This document shows positions 24,041 through 34,896 of a stretch of 64,000 nt of DNA, piece after piece. Position 1 is the stretch's first letter; every line of letters starts with the position of its first letter. The DNA comes from Acheta domesticus (lineage: Eukaryota; Arthropoda; Insecta; Orthoptera; Gryllidae): NCBI GenBank assembly GCA_031308135.1, contig JAHLJT010009419.1, positions 36,077,221 through 36,141,220 of the forward strand, given 5' to 3'. The position numbers and the translations under genes are program-made. Below the pieces are notes generated by a model, which saw only the letters and a list, made by a program, of their open reading frames with translations, did no database searches and had not been told where the DNA came from.

Positions 24041-25300
24041 TGTAGGTGGATTTACACAACGTAGTATTATAATTTTTAAGCAGTCAGAATTTGATGTACA
24101 ACAATGAAATTATAATCTTAAGAAATATATATGTGAGAAAATATTTATTATTAAATTTTGTAGAAAAAACGGAAATTGTGTATAATAGAAACATTTGAAA
24201 TTTTTTATGTTTAACTACACAAAAGTATACTTTTCGTAAAAACCAATCACATTAAAAATTTGAAATTTTGCAGAACTGCTACTTAAATACAAGTAAACAA
24301 ATGAGTGTGAGGACATTTTGGAATTTGTTATAGCTTTTTTAATATTAATTATTGAATTCGTGTCATATCATTAGTTGCAAAAAAATGGAGTTAAATAAAT
24401 CATTATGAAGAATCTAAACAATATTTGAAAAAATCCTTACATACAAAGTTTTGTCTTTGTTATCTGCAACTATGTACAAAGTTTGAATATTGTACACCAA
24501 ATAATTTTTGAGAAAAAGATACACTTATGACAAAAAATCAAGGTTACGGGAAATTGCTTGCAAACATTGAAGAGCAGTTTTGGAACATTCACAAACGATA
24601 TGTTAAGTACAAACTAAGTCTATTCTTTTACCGTTATCTACTAAACGTAGCCTTTTGTTTCCCACAATTTACACAGCAACAAATGTATTAACTGCTTCAG
24701 GAAGCATTTGCAACTATATTATTTTAAATAATTGGTCAGATTCTCATTTCCATTTTCATTACATTATCCTCCACCCACTTTTCGTCTTTATTCCCTTAAC
24801 GGAGTTTCCGGATCAGAGGTACATGTTTCCAGTTCACATTTTACAATATTATTAATGTCAATTTCTGTTCTGTTTAATCTCTGGGAAGAAATGTTAAATA
24901 TTTTGGCGTTCTTCACTTTCTTATGCTAACTAGTCGCTCCAACCATGATATCACTCTAACGACTTCATAACACAAACTATTTCAAAAGAAAACTCTGTCA
25001 ACCCGTAAAGCTGGGTTCACAAGAATAGCACACTTCAAAACCACATGTAAACACACGTTTGCAACGAAGGAAATAACCACAGCCTTCTAAAGCAGGAGAT
25101 TCCCAAATGCCTATTAAACACCTCCATGACAACGCCTTTTTAATGTGGCCACCTGCCGGGATGATATTTAAATTTTAAATGTCTTACCGCGCTCTAATTG
25201 GTCTAAACTTTTCGGAGAATATACTAAAAATTATAGGGAATAATATGAGAATAAAAACTGAAAATCAGTTTCTTGCCCATATTCCACCTACATCCCCCCT
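24041..25300. other. AT-rich block flanked by inverted polypurine/TGTAGGTGGA boundaries
   Basis: The TTAAGGGGGGATGTAGGTGG string at about 24032 reappears inverted at about 25284-25305. No coding region lies between. This would fit two LTR ends facing each other, or a TIR element. Confidence 0.35.
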
Positions 25301-25607
25301 TAAAAGACAATGGAAGGGGATATTGTTGAACGAGGTTATGAGAATTGTATATAATAATAAGGGGGTGTTGTAGAAAACGATAACGAGAAGTATGTTAATG
25401 GAAGGGAATATTGTAACAAAGTAGAATTAAGGTAGTAGCTATTAAATTAATGTTTAAAAGAAAGGCGCATTGGTAGAGAATTAGAGATCCCTGGAATGTA
25501 TGCGTCCCCTCTCCCCATCAAGATTTCAGAGGTCAAAGCAACTTCTACTGACTGGCTGCCGGGCAAGCTACCAAACAGTAAGGTAAGACCATGAGCTGGG
25601 TTTCAGT

Positions 25608-25637
25608 TTACTATCCGTATATATACGGGCAAGTAAA
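25608..25637. mobile_element. HLR terminal palindrome fragment
   Basis: TTTACTATCCGTATATATACGGGCAAGTAAA-like palindromic terminus (about 30 bp) next to the HLR copy that starts at 25638. Confidence 0.5.
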
Positions 25638-26395
25638 AAGAAATATTGCACATACTTCTGGCAATTTTGCGCGAAAATTATTAAAATTGTAAAGAAACTA
25701 TACGTGACATTAATGAAATAACAAATTATAGTGAACAAATTTCATATGAAGGAAAAATATCTTTCATCAATTTTCTAGTTGTAGGAAGTCGCCAAAAAAT
25801 ATTTTTCAATTTTCGAAAATTTACTGTTAACAGTGAATACCGGACCAATGCCACATTTTTAAGTGTATTTCACTCTAGTCTTACAATAATTTCAAAGGAT
25901 ACATTTGGAGATATTTTTGAGAAAATTTGGAAAATGCTCCACGTTAATAATGTGAAGTACCCTCAAAATTTAAAGAACATGTTTCAAAATCGTAGAGCTT
26001 TGAGTGGAGTCAGATCGATCGTGGAATATTCATTTTGGAAATAATCGTACGAATAATTAAGGCGCGACTCTCGTTCACAAAGGGACGGGCGTATGAATAG
26101 GTAGGCAGACGGACGGAATTTTACAAAAAAAACCAAACTGTTTTACCGCATCAAGGTCCCACTATTTTTTAAATCTGACTATATAGAGTGTCAAGAGGAC
26201 TAATTCACTACATGTTAGAAGAGTTTTTTTTGTTTTCTGTGGCGGGGCCCTATAATACAGTCTTTACGAGTTTGTACGAGTTTTTAGGTCAAAATTGCGG
26301 TTTCCTGAAGAAGCATTATGTAACATTGTCTATACTGCATATATTACTTCGTATATGCGTACGTTTACGAGAAAAACTAAAAAAAATATACGGGC
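25638..26395 (-). mobile_element. HLR copy, diverged, 3'-truncated
   Basis: Carries the last 305-bp unit, an AGACGGACGGAATTTTAC seed at about 26107, the conserved post-microsatellite block and a degraded GTATGCGTACG terminus. It is among the most diverged copies here. Confidence 0.7.
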
Positions 26396-27085
26396 GAAAA
26401 AAATAGAATTTACTGTTGGTTTCTGTACGTAAATTATTGTTATTTCGTCAGGAGGCGTGTAATATAAGGATGGCATTGTTAACATCATCATTGTACTCGT
26501 ACGAGTTTGTCTTGTTTTCGTAATGAGAAACGCGGCAGCTTTTGCTTAAGTGCCGAGTATTCTGAGCTAGTTAAGTTAACTGCGCAGCACGCACACAGCA
26601 AGAGAAGAACAGTGTAGATAACAATAAATCACAATTTGTTTAAACTTAACATCTCACATTGAGTGTAAACTATATGAGTCCAATATAATTTATGTAAACT
26701 GTATATTATACACAATGTAAAAGAGTCTAGATCTCTTTTTTAAAATAATTGCATTGAGGATGAAGTAGCAAACCCCTTTAACTCAAAATACGCTGCTACT
26801 TGAGACGTCTGGAATAAGCTAATGTCCAAAAAGGAAGGCCAACACGCCGAATCAGTTTCCTACTTCGTAGCTCCAAGTGCAAAAAAGACTCGCTGTCGCT
26901 TTTACTTGTGGAAGAACAAGTTTCGGGCGGCCTTGGCTGGAGACCTTGGCGTTCGCGGCGGCGGCAGAAACGGCAGCAGCGGATGGCGAGGATCGCGTCA
27001 GTGCGGCGCCGGCGGCCACGCGGGCTGGAGATCACGGCGAAGCTCGGCGCCTGCCACCACCCGCGCCCCCGCCCGCCCGCTCGCC
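26396..27085 (+). promoter_or_regulatory. Upstream region and probable 5' UTR of the KCC-module gene
   Basis: Composition shifts from AT-rich to strongly CpG-rich at about 26870, just upstream of the ATG at 27086. An in-frame upstream ATG at 26822 would add 88 residues of Arg/Gly/Ala-rich sequence in front of the signal peptide, so it is not preferred. No clear TATA or initiator could be fixed. Confidence 0.4.
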
Positions 27086-27496
27086 ATGCAGGCCTCCGCG
27101 GCGCTCGCGGTGCTGCTGTGCTGCGCGGCGCTGTGCACGGACGTCGGCGACAGCCTGGCGGTGCGGAAATGCTGTGATGAGAACGAGTACATCGACCTGG
27201 CAGACGAGAACTGTGTGACGGAGACAGACGAGCAGGCGGAAGGTTGGAAGGGTTCCCGCACGCGCTTCTGGCTGCCCGAGTGGCTACGCGCGGAACCGGA
27301 ATTGGAGATAAAGTTCGAAGGCATTCCATGGCTGCCGTACGAGAAGGATGTCAGGGACGGGGCCAATATACAGCAGGCGTGGCTGGACGCGGAGGAGCAG
27401 CTGGGGCGGCGCCTCCTGGCCGTTGATGCTGACGCGCGCCGCTTCGTGCTGGAGCCCTTCGACAACGTGGACGAGCGCACGGTGGCCAACCAGCGG
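27086..27496 (+). CDS. Exon 1 of four-module KCC protein (Methuselah-like ectodomain)
   Basis: The ATG at 27086 is chosen because it opens a clear signal peptide (MQASAALAVLLCCAALC, cleavage likely near residue 25). Module 1 follows immediately, with VRKCCDENEYI at residues 26-36. The exon encodes 137 codons and ends phase 0 before the donor CGG|GTGAGC. Downstream in-frame sequence to the stop at 27550 is intronic. The product enters the secretory pathway. The V-x-K-C-C core is the pattern I associate with the ectodomains of insect Methuselah-like receptors; this is an inference. The exon is CpG-rich, unlike its flanks. An upstream non-coding exon may exist. Confidence 0.75.
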
Positions 27497-27910
27497 GTGA
27501 GCTTAGCAGCATCGGATCCAGTCGATTATTTTAAAGGGGGCCATAGTTAATGTTTGTTAAAAAATAAACATATTTGTTAATATATTGTGTATTATTTATG
27601 TACTGTAGATATGATACTATACAATATTATTATTTAAATAATTACATAATTCGACCATATATAAATATTTCAATCAATTATGCCAAAGAAAGGAACAAAA
27701 ACTGGATCTGTCAGTGATGCTTAGACACGTTGCGATTGTTTTGTATTCGGCCGCCATTCGACATATTGCGTTATCGTAAATTATATTGATAATATTGCAG
27801 TATCGATACGAAAACTGCAAGTATCCATGTTGTGTTAAAAATGGGATTACTAATGTATTTAATCCTGTAATTTATAATTTTGTATGAATATCGATGCCTC
27901 AGATTTTGGA

Positions 27911-28052
27911 ATAGAGAGTTTTTGCAATCCATGGCGGACGGCACTACGGATCTTCTACTCATGCGCAGATGCACAAAAGTGACGCGAAACTTGAACTTCC
28001 CATGCGCAGAAGATCGATAGTACTGTCGGCTATGGCGTGCAAAAACTTCCTA
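27911..28052. mobile_element. Palindromic MITE (family M2), copy 1
   Basis: Ends GAGAGTTTTTGCAATCCATG and inverse CATGG.GTGCAAAAACTTCC, with a centre holding ATGCGCAGATGCACAAAAGTGA and paired GATCTTCTA/AGAAGATC arms. It lies in intron 1. Confidence 0.7.
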
Positions 28053-28775
28053 ATATCATGGCCCCAATCGTTATTTCTCCGGCGGGCGCTCCCATCATTT
28101 CCCACCGGCAGGCGCGTGGTGGCACTCCGTGCCGCATTTATCAACCTCGATTTTCGCTTCAATATTTATTACGTTTGTCATTGAATGTGAAGGAAATATT
28201 CTTTATTTATATTTTATACATTTTATTTCATAATAGCTAACTAAATACCAAACAAAATAACAATAATAATAAGAATCTGATGTCTCACTTGCTCCCTCCG
28301 TGTATTGGTACGTGTTACATGAAGAGCAATGAATACGGTGCAAACGTGCTTTCTAACGTTTCTTCGGAAACAACGCATTTAAATTTGAATTAGTAGTTAG
28401 TACTCCAAAATCTGTGCCATAAAGCTCAATAAGAAAACAGCAGTAAGAAGTCTAATGAATAAAATACGCAAATATTATACTTACATGACAAAGCGTCTGC
28501 GTTACGGAGTGCCGCAATCGTTGCAGAGCTCGAATTACTAATGTATAATGGTCATTCGACAATGTCTAAAATCATGAGATGAGTGTCATCCGGTTGAAAA
28601 TATAATGAATGAAGAATAATTATGAGCTCAGTAGTGCAACATCAAGTATTTACACGAAATGAACAAAAATGTAAGAATGCGGCACTGAGTGCCGCATCGC
28701 GCCCGCCGGAGGGTTATTGTTATCTAAGATTATACTAAATGTTGAAAGAAATCAAATGTTCGATACACCGATGAT

Positions 28776-28910
28776 AGGGGGTTTTTGCCACCTCGAACGT
28801 TAAGCACTATCGACCTCCTGCGCATGCGCAGATGCACAAAAGTGATGTGAAGAACTGCGCGAGAGCAGAAGATCGATAGTGCTCCCCGTTCGAGGTGACA
28901 AAAACTTCCT
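28776..28910. mobile_element. Palindromic MITE (family M2), copy 2, abutting exon 2
   Basis: Ends GGGGGTTTTTGCCACCTCGA and inverse TCGAGGTGACAAAAACTTCC, with the same ATGCGCAGATGCACAAAAGTGA centre as copy 1. It stops only about 30 bp before the exon-2 start at 28940, so it supplies much of the intron's 3' end. Confidence 0.75.
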
Positions 28911-28939
28911 GATATCCACGCCATGTATTGTTTCTCTAG

Positions 28940-29309
28940 GTTTGTTTCGACGTGACGAGCGACCCACACCGGCCGTTTGTCGTCGTCACGTGGCTGCAGA
29001 GTGTGATTCTCAACAAGTGCTGCGCGAAGGGCGCGCGACTCAACGGGCGCCGGGAGTGCCAGTCGCCGAGCGTGACGAGTCAACCGGACAGCGTTTCCGG
29101 CAGCGAGTTTCTGCGGCCGCTCAACTCCACCCCATGGGTGCCCGCGCACTTCCGCGACGCTGTGCCAGCGGCTGACATCCGCTACGAAATGCTGTGGAAG
29201 GTGTCGGGCACCGAGGGCACTCTGGTGGATGCCGACGACCCCACCGCGTGGAAGATGCTCTTCCCCAGGCCATACGAAGAGTGGGTAGCAGCAGTGTGGG
29301 TGCGAACAG
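28940..29309 (+). CDS. Exon 2 of four-module KCC protein
   Basis: Acceptor TTTCTCTAG at 28931-28939 and donor GAACAG|GTAAGG at 29310. It enters in phase 0 (matching exon 1) and leaves with one base of a split codon. It encodes residues 138-260, starting VCFDVTSD and carrying the second core ILNKCCAKGARLNG at residues 160-173. NST near residue 195 is a likely N-glycosylation sequon. The CFD..KCC arrangement, with about 22 residues between the motifs, is repeated in exon 3. The 27.8 kb intron that follows contains most of the transposons in the window. Confidence 0.8.
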
Positions 29310-29389
29310 GTAAGGGAGACAAATTGGCTTAAATTAAATATGAATCTTACCCCGTAACATAATGAATGGACTGACGTCTCGAGATCGTT

Positions 29390-29580
29390 GAACGAAAGAG
29401 AAATGGCAGGAACGAGGACTTTCTGTGTCATAATTCAATTGATAAACGCACCTTTCAATTGGTGAAGAAAGTGTTTTGCTGTAAAATGCAGTGGAAATTA
29501 TTGGGCAAGATCGAGGATATTTTATGTTAATTGCATAGGTCACGTTGTGCCCAATGCGTACGTTTTGTTGTACTCTCGTT
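29390..29580. repeat. Diverged duplicate of 34040-34250
   Basis: An ordered set of matches (AAGTG.TT..GTAAAATG.A.TGGAAA, then GTTAAT.G.A.AGGTC) is shared with intron sequence at 34040-34250. Low identity; type of repeat unknown. Confidence 0.35.
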
Positions 29581-29744
29581 TTGCTTGTTGTGGTAGAAGT
29601 AGGGAGGAGTATGAGTTAGTAGTATAAATGAGTATTTTGTTAGCAAAGCAGAAAAAATCAGATCTGTAGTTCGTTTACCGATGCAAGTTTTCTATAACTC
29701 GGGAACGAAAATATCTGGTTTTTCAAATGTTGTTAATCTCGCGA

Positions 29745-29747
<3 letters not shown>

Positions 29748-29790
<43 letters not shown>

Positions 29791-30087
29791 TTGCTCGCGT
29801 ATAGGCCGACTCGGTCCACGCGTACATGCCAACTGTCTTTACCGGGCTCAGAAACATTATCTCGTTGGCATGAAACATTAGCTGGATCCCATTTTTATCC
29901 CCCATAGCCATGGGGGTATGGAAGATGAAATGATGATGATAATGAGGGGTGAAAGGACGACACACCCCTACGAGTACAGACGAACATACACAAATACTCC
30001 CATGTCCGAGGCGGGACTCGAACCCGCGACCCTCTGGTTTGAGAGTGCTATGGCACAACTATTAGTGATCTCGGCCATCGGGCCATT
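29748..30087 (-). mobile_element. tRNA-derived SINE with (AAT)n tail
   Basis: On the minus strand a head at about 30083 shows an A-box-like TGGCCGAGATCAC and a perfect B box GGTTCGAGTCC, spaced as in a long-variable-arm tRNA. An unrelated body of about 230 bp follows, ending in a tandem (AAT)n tail at 29748-29790. The tRNA-like head does not fold into a complete acceptor stem, so it is not called a tRNA gene. Confidence 0.8.
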
Positions 30088-30960
30088 ATCATCATCATCA
30101 TCATCATCATCATTATTATGATGATGATGATGACTTTTGCACTTCTCCCACGCGGGGAGGAAACATTCACCTGCCACTAGTATTGCTGTGGCTAGGCTCA
30201 CTCGCACGGCTCCGATGAGCAAGAATCGAGCGAGATCTGTGCATTTTCTCTTAGGTCCTTCCATACTACATGTCAGACATATCAGTAATAGTTTTCCTCA
30301 CAATGCGACATGCGTCCAGAATGATAGCTTTTTGAATTGCTGCCAGTACATGCTTTATATTTAGTTCCTGAAGCTGTTTAATGAGCGATTTTGTTACTAT
30401 CCCGGTGGTAGAAATTGGGGACGGATATGCACTTTTTCAACCTTCCAAATCTCCTTGATCTCTTCCACAAGTTCTCGGTATTTTGATATCTTATTGGAAT
30501 ATGCTGAGTGGAGATTATGTGCTAATGGAACTGTGATGTCAATGATGGTGACTTCCTTTCTGATTTTATGTAACACTGTAATATCTGGCCAGTTTGCAGT
30601 GATGGTCTTGTCTGTACTAATATCCCTATCACAGTACATTTTTGCGGATTCATTTTCCAAGACTGGAGGAGGTTGGTATTTACAGTACGGCACGCTTTCT
30701 ACGTTAAGATGTTCTTTAACGGCCAGGGCACTGTGAACAATCTTTGCAAAGTTGTTATGTCGTCGTAGGTATTCCGTGCCAACAAGAATTTTACATGCCC
30801 CTGTTATGTGCTCTATTGTTTCGGTTTCCGTTGTGCACAACCCTGCATTTGTCGTCCAATGTTTCTTTCAAAATATATTTTCTGTAATTGCGTGTGCTAA
30901 TGACTCTATCCTGTATTGTAGCGGTCCTGAATCCGCTCAGGAACGCTTATAAATTGGCAA
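30088..30960 (-). pseudogene. R4/Dong-type LINE, 3' segment
   Basis: From right to left: TATIQDRVISTRNYRKYILK, then a zinc-knuckle CRLC..E..EHITGAC (a one-base frameshift lies in it). Next comes ENESAKMYCDRDI..WPDI in 30397-30840, then a C-terminal block STTGIVTKSL..QKAIILDACRIVRK ending at a stop near 30267. A 3' UTR with an (ATC)n tail follows at about 30088-30125. This order is that of the restriction-enzyme-like-endonuclease LINEs (R2/R4 group). It continues at 32640-33877 across an insertion. Confidence 0.75.
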
Positions 30961-32639
30961 GAGTAATACATCGTCGGCGAGACCCGCTGCGCCCTCACGC
31001 GGTCGCGCCGACGACCTTGTCGCCTTTTCAGCGGTCGCTGGAGGGGAGGCAGGAGGGGTGAGCCGCTGCCCCTACACGGGGAAGAGGTTCGTTAGATCTG
31101 CCTCACAACGTTTTTGGAACTCGGAGCGGCAGGTTGTACGCTAATAGTCTGGCCGCGAACTCACGTAAGCGAGGATGAAGAGGTTGCCGTGAGCACGTGC
31201 CGAGGCCTACGATAGTACGTGCGCCGCCACATGGGAGTTTGCGCTAGTGGCGAACGCCACGGCCACTGGATTCAGGTCGGTGTTCAAGATAATATAATTT
31301 TGAATAGGACGTTATAAAAAAAAGTTGTAAGAAGTGGAAACTATTTGACTATAGAATACAGTTTGGTGGATTATCCCTATTGTGAACTACTTTTTCAAAA
31401 GACATTAGAAGTAATGTGCCTTTCTTAGAGGAGAACCGCATTGATTTGTGGAAGAAACGTGTTTGGTTAATAATACGCGAGTGCAGTTTCTGTTTCAAAA
31501 GAAAACGTGGATAATGATGTTAAATTCGAGTTGAGTTGTAAAACACAGTGTGATACTGGTGAATAATTAAATGGGTGTGAAAACATAATTGCTATGAACT
31601 GTGGAAAAATTTAAGTGAACAGTAATGCATCTTTTCGTTGGAGAGAACGTCACTGAAATGCGAAAGAATCTCATGCTAATGAAATGCTAGTACAGCTGTT
31701 ACCTTCAAACCTTTAATGATAACGTTTAAATTCCAGTCGTTATGAAACAATTTGTGCCATTTGTGAATAGTTCGCAGAGTATTAATGTATGTGCTATGAA
31801 TGGTCGGAAAAGTTAAATGAACTTAGATGCCTGTAAATATTTATTGAAACTTGGATGTTTGTGGAGTAAAAACAATACATATTCTTTCTAATTTCAACCA
31901 AAGGTGTAGGTTGTAAAGAACTGTTAATTTGTTGCATTTCAATTGTGATAAATGAACACGTGTGGTTTGTTTCATGCAACTTTTGGTAACATTTCGTGTT
32001 CTTAAAACTATTTATTCATTTCAATTTTGATAAATGAACACGTGTAGTTTGTTTCATGCAACTTTTGGTAACATTTCATGTTTTTAAAACTATATATTCA
32101 TTTCAATTGTATGTGAAATATTCCATGGTAATTCCAGTGAATTCTATGCAAAGAATCTACTAAAGAGTGATTATGCAGTATATGTGGGTGGATGGTTAAC
32201 TGCAATTTCTGTAAACTGAAAGCACCACGGCATTTTACGCCTGAAATACCGGTGATATTTTCCTGTAAAGTAATTTCGTGTGCACTCATCTCTCTAGAGA
32301 TATTTTTTATTCACTTTATTGAATTTCAATTCATTTCCTTTTTTTGTCTCAGAAGACATTAATAGGATTTTTATTAGTGCCTATTTGAAATTCATAATTT
32401 TGCAGTTAATTATCCTTTCCAATTCATTTTTTTTGGTAATGATCAAGGGTTTTGCTTGTTTTTTTTATTCTATGGCCAATGTTGTTGTCATACTGTAATT
32501 TTTGTGTTTTCCCATCAAAGCTTATTTAATTAAATGTTGTTCTGTGGTAACGGCTTTGTGTTTATTTTCCAAAATTTCAAGAAAAGAGCCACTTTCCCAC
32601 GAACTCCCAACAACTGACCCATACGGCTGGTCACAGTAT
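30961..32639. mobile_element. 1.7 kb insertion splitting the R4-type LINE
   Basis: LINE coding similarity stops on both sides (TATIQDRV.. to the left, AGFMMAI.. to the right). The two flanks share a diverged copy of about 20-25 bp around GAATCC, as expected of a target duplication. The insert starts with about 300 bp of CpG-rich DNA and is otherwise AT-rich with no domain. Family unknown. Confidence 0.5.
31935..32110 (+). repeat. 82-bp tandem repeat, about 2.1 copies
   Basis: The unit starting CATTTCAATT.TGATAAATG begins at 31935, 32017 and (partial) 32099, and includes TTTCATGCAACTTTTGGTAA. Copies differ at only a few positions. Lies in the insertion that splits the LINE. Confidence 0.9.
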
Positions 32640-33877
32640 GGCCATCATGAATCCAGCGGTTTCTCCATATAAGTTCCCTGAAGTTAACCAGATATGCGAA
32701 GAAATACTGTCAACATTTGTATTCTCGAGTTGATGAGGATAAGAACCGTGCAAAGATTTTTGCTTCCATGATAGTAGTTTTTTCTTCCATAGACTGAGAG
32801 GTAGTTTCCAGTTCTTGGTTTTTGAGCTTCAGTGGTATTAGATTTGCATCTGCGGTGCAAAATATTTCATACATGTGATTATCCTGCTTGAAATGGAAGT
32901 GTTCCCCTTCCCTTGAATCTGTTTCCAATGTAATTGACGATGCTCATGATTCCCATTCCTCCCTTGAATGCAGGTAGAGTTACCCTTTCAATTGCTGATT
33001 TGGGATGTCGCATTCAATGCTTGGTTAGCTTTACTCTGATCTGCCTCTCACCATTTTTCAGTTCTGTCATGGACCATTTCACCACTCCAAACGTGTAAGC
33101 CAGAGGAGGGATGGCAAAGGTATTGATCGCTTTGACCTTATTGCGCCTATGAAGATGTGTTTTTAAACTGCCTCCACTCTTCTAATCATATCGACTGAGG
33201 TTTTCTCTTTAATGAGAGTGTGGTTGATTTCACGCAGTTGTTGAAACCCCAGATACTGAAACTTATACATGTTTTCAGGTCTTCATGTGAGGTTCATGTT
33301 GTCAGGTCGAGATGTCAGGTCTTCAATGATACCTTTCCCTGTGTCAAAGCCATTGGTTTGGGTGATTTTGCCTTTTTTAAGGTGCAATGACTTGCACTTT
33401 TCGAGACCAAATGACACACTATTGTCATTACTAAATTGTGTTGTTAAATTCAGCATTCTGTGCAATTGTTTAGGAGAATTTGCATAAATTGTTATGTCAT
33501 CAATGTACAGTAGATGACTTATTGTATAGGAACCTTTATCTGATTTGATTTGAATCCATTCTTTGTTTGATTAAGAGCCTGGCTCAGTGGATTGAGGGCC
33601 ATACAGAACCAGAGGGGGCTAAAAGAGTCTCCTTGGAATATACCTTGGTTAATATGAATACCTCTCGATGTTAGCTTTGTCTCAGGGGTTGTCAGTTGTA
33701 GTACTGTTGTCCATTTTTTCATGATTTATTGAAGGAACTGTATTAGCAGTGTATCTATCTTGTACATCTGTAATATCTCTATGAGATAGGATTGGGGCAC
33801 AGAATCAAAAGCTTTTTGATAGTCAATGTAGGCGACACTGAGATTTCTGTTCCCTTTCACAGCCTGCTGAGTGATTA
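32640..33877 (-). pseudogene. R4/Dong-type LINE, reverse-transcriptase segment
   Basis: From right to left: AYIDYQKAFDSVP, GIHINQGIFQGDSFSPLWFC, the catalytic YIDD box at about 33510 (LLYIDDITIYAN), FGLEKCKSLHLKKGKI, KFQYLGF, then NKVKAINTFAIPPLAYTFGV and ERVTLPAFKGGMGI. Several stops and frameshifts are present. The element is 5'-truncated at a TTA microsatellite (33874-33897). The downstream part lies at 30088-30960. Confidence 0.85.
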
Positions 33878-34503
33878 TTATTATTATTATTATTATTAAC
33901 AACTTTTATTTGTCTGTAAACTATTTATAGTTAAAATTTTGGGAAGGGATTCTGGAACTCAAGAAAGCGTACGCAGATTGTCTTCTCTCTCATACGACAC
34001 AGTTTTTACTATTTTTCACCAAATAAATCAAATTGTGTTGGAAGAAGACCAGAGACTCATAATGCATTTCGGCACTCGAAGCAAAGAATCAGATGCAACT
34101 TAGAAGCGGTTGGTAAAAAAGTGCGTTGGAATAAAATGTAATGGAAAATATGCGTTGAACAGACTCTAGGATTTTTTTGTTAATCGTAGAGGTCGAAGGC
34201 GTTGCTTTCTCATAAAAGTAGACACTCTTAGCGAGATGTCAACTCACCTTAAATGTTTGAGGTACTATACTACTCCATACTACGCTATTTTGCTTGAAGG
34301 TGTTTATTGTCTTTCGTCAACGTCTCGTGAGAGTGAACCTATATCTTGAGGTTCGTTGTTGTAAGAGAAAAACTTGCTGAAAACGATTTATGAATACTAG
34401 GCGTATTTAATAGCAACGGGTTGTTCCACTCATGACCGTGGGTTTTTGGACTGAGTGGCTGGCGTCAAGGTCTTCTACTGGTGGCTGTGGCACGCGTCGT
34501 GGC
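33878..34503. other. Intronic DNA, no gene; diverged duplicate of 29390-29580 inside
   Basis: Starts with a (TTA)n run. The section 34040-34250 resembles 29390-29580. Confidence 0.4.
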
Positions 34504-34896
34504 TCAGTGGCATGCCACGAGCTTCTCTGCGCCACTAGCGTCGGGAATGGGAACTATTACGAGTAGTAGTAACCCCGCCGCTTTACAATAGGGATGACGT
34601 TGTCTCTGGCGGCGGGGTGATGAACTGCGTGGAGAGGCGATTTCGTCGTGGCACTCGTGCCACGTACTCCTGCTCGTGACATCGACCTTGACAACACTGG
34701 TGTACATGCTTCCTTTTGACGGATAATTCGTAGAGTTAGCAAACGCGTACCTCTGCAGAGTGGCTGTGCCGCCGTAGAGGATAAGGGAAATAAAATCAGG
34801 CGCCCCAGTTTGCAAATTACATACATGGACGAAGGCTTCGCAGCACCGGCCGCTTGGGCGAACACTTCCTGTCACAGTATACAGGTGTCCCACCAA
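34504..34896 (-). CDS. Unrecognised 130-codon frame antisense in intron 2
   Basis: A GC-richer open frame without a recognised domain; its central part (QTGAPDFISLILYGGTATLQ..) reads like ordinary coding sequence. It overlaps the start of the fold-back element at its 5' end, and no splice sites or poly(A) signal were fixed. It may be a remnant of an unrecognised transposon or chance. Confidence 0.2.
   Translation of the reverse strand: MVGHLYTVTGSVRPSGRCCEAFVHVCNLQTGAPDFISLILYGGTATLQRYAFANSTNYPSKGSMYTSVVKVDVTSRSTWHECHDEIASPRSSSPRRQRQRHPYCKAAGLLLLVIVPIPDASGAEKLVACH

Noticed and set aside
26822..27085. Upstream ATG extending exon 1 by 88 residues
   Set aside because: It would bury the signal peptide; the added Arg/Gly-rich sequence looks like translated 5' UTR.
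26796..27489. Minus-strand and alternative plus-strand frames over exon 1
   Set aside because: They mirror the CpG-rich coding exon; only the frame with signal peptide and KCC core has matching splice phases.
27497..27550. Coding continuation of exon 1 to the in-frame stop
   Set aside because: The GTGAGC donor at 27497 and the phase-0 match with exon 2 make this intron.
30000..30083. tRNA gene on the minus strand
   Set aside because: A and B boxes are present, but the acceptor stem does not pair and a SINE body with an (AAT)n tail follows.
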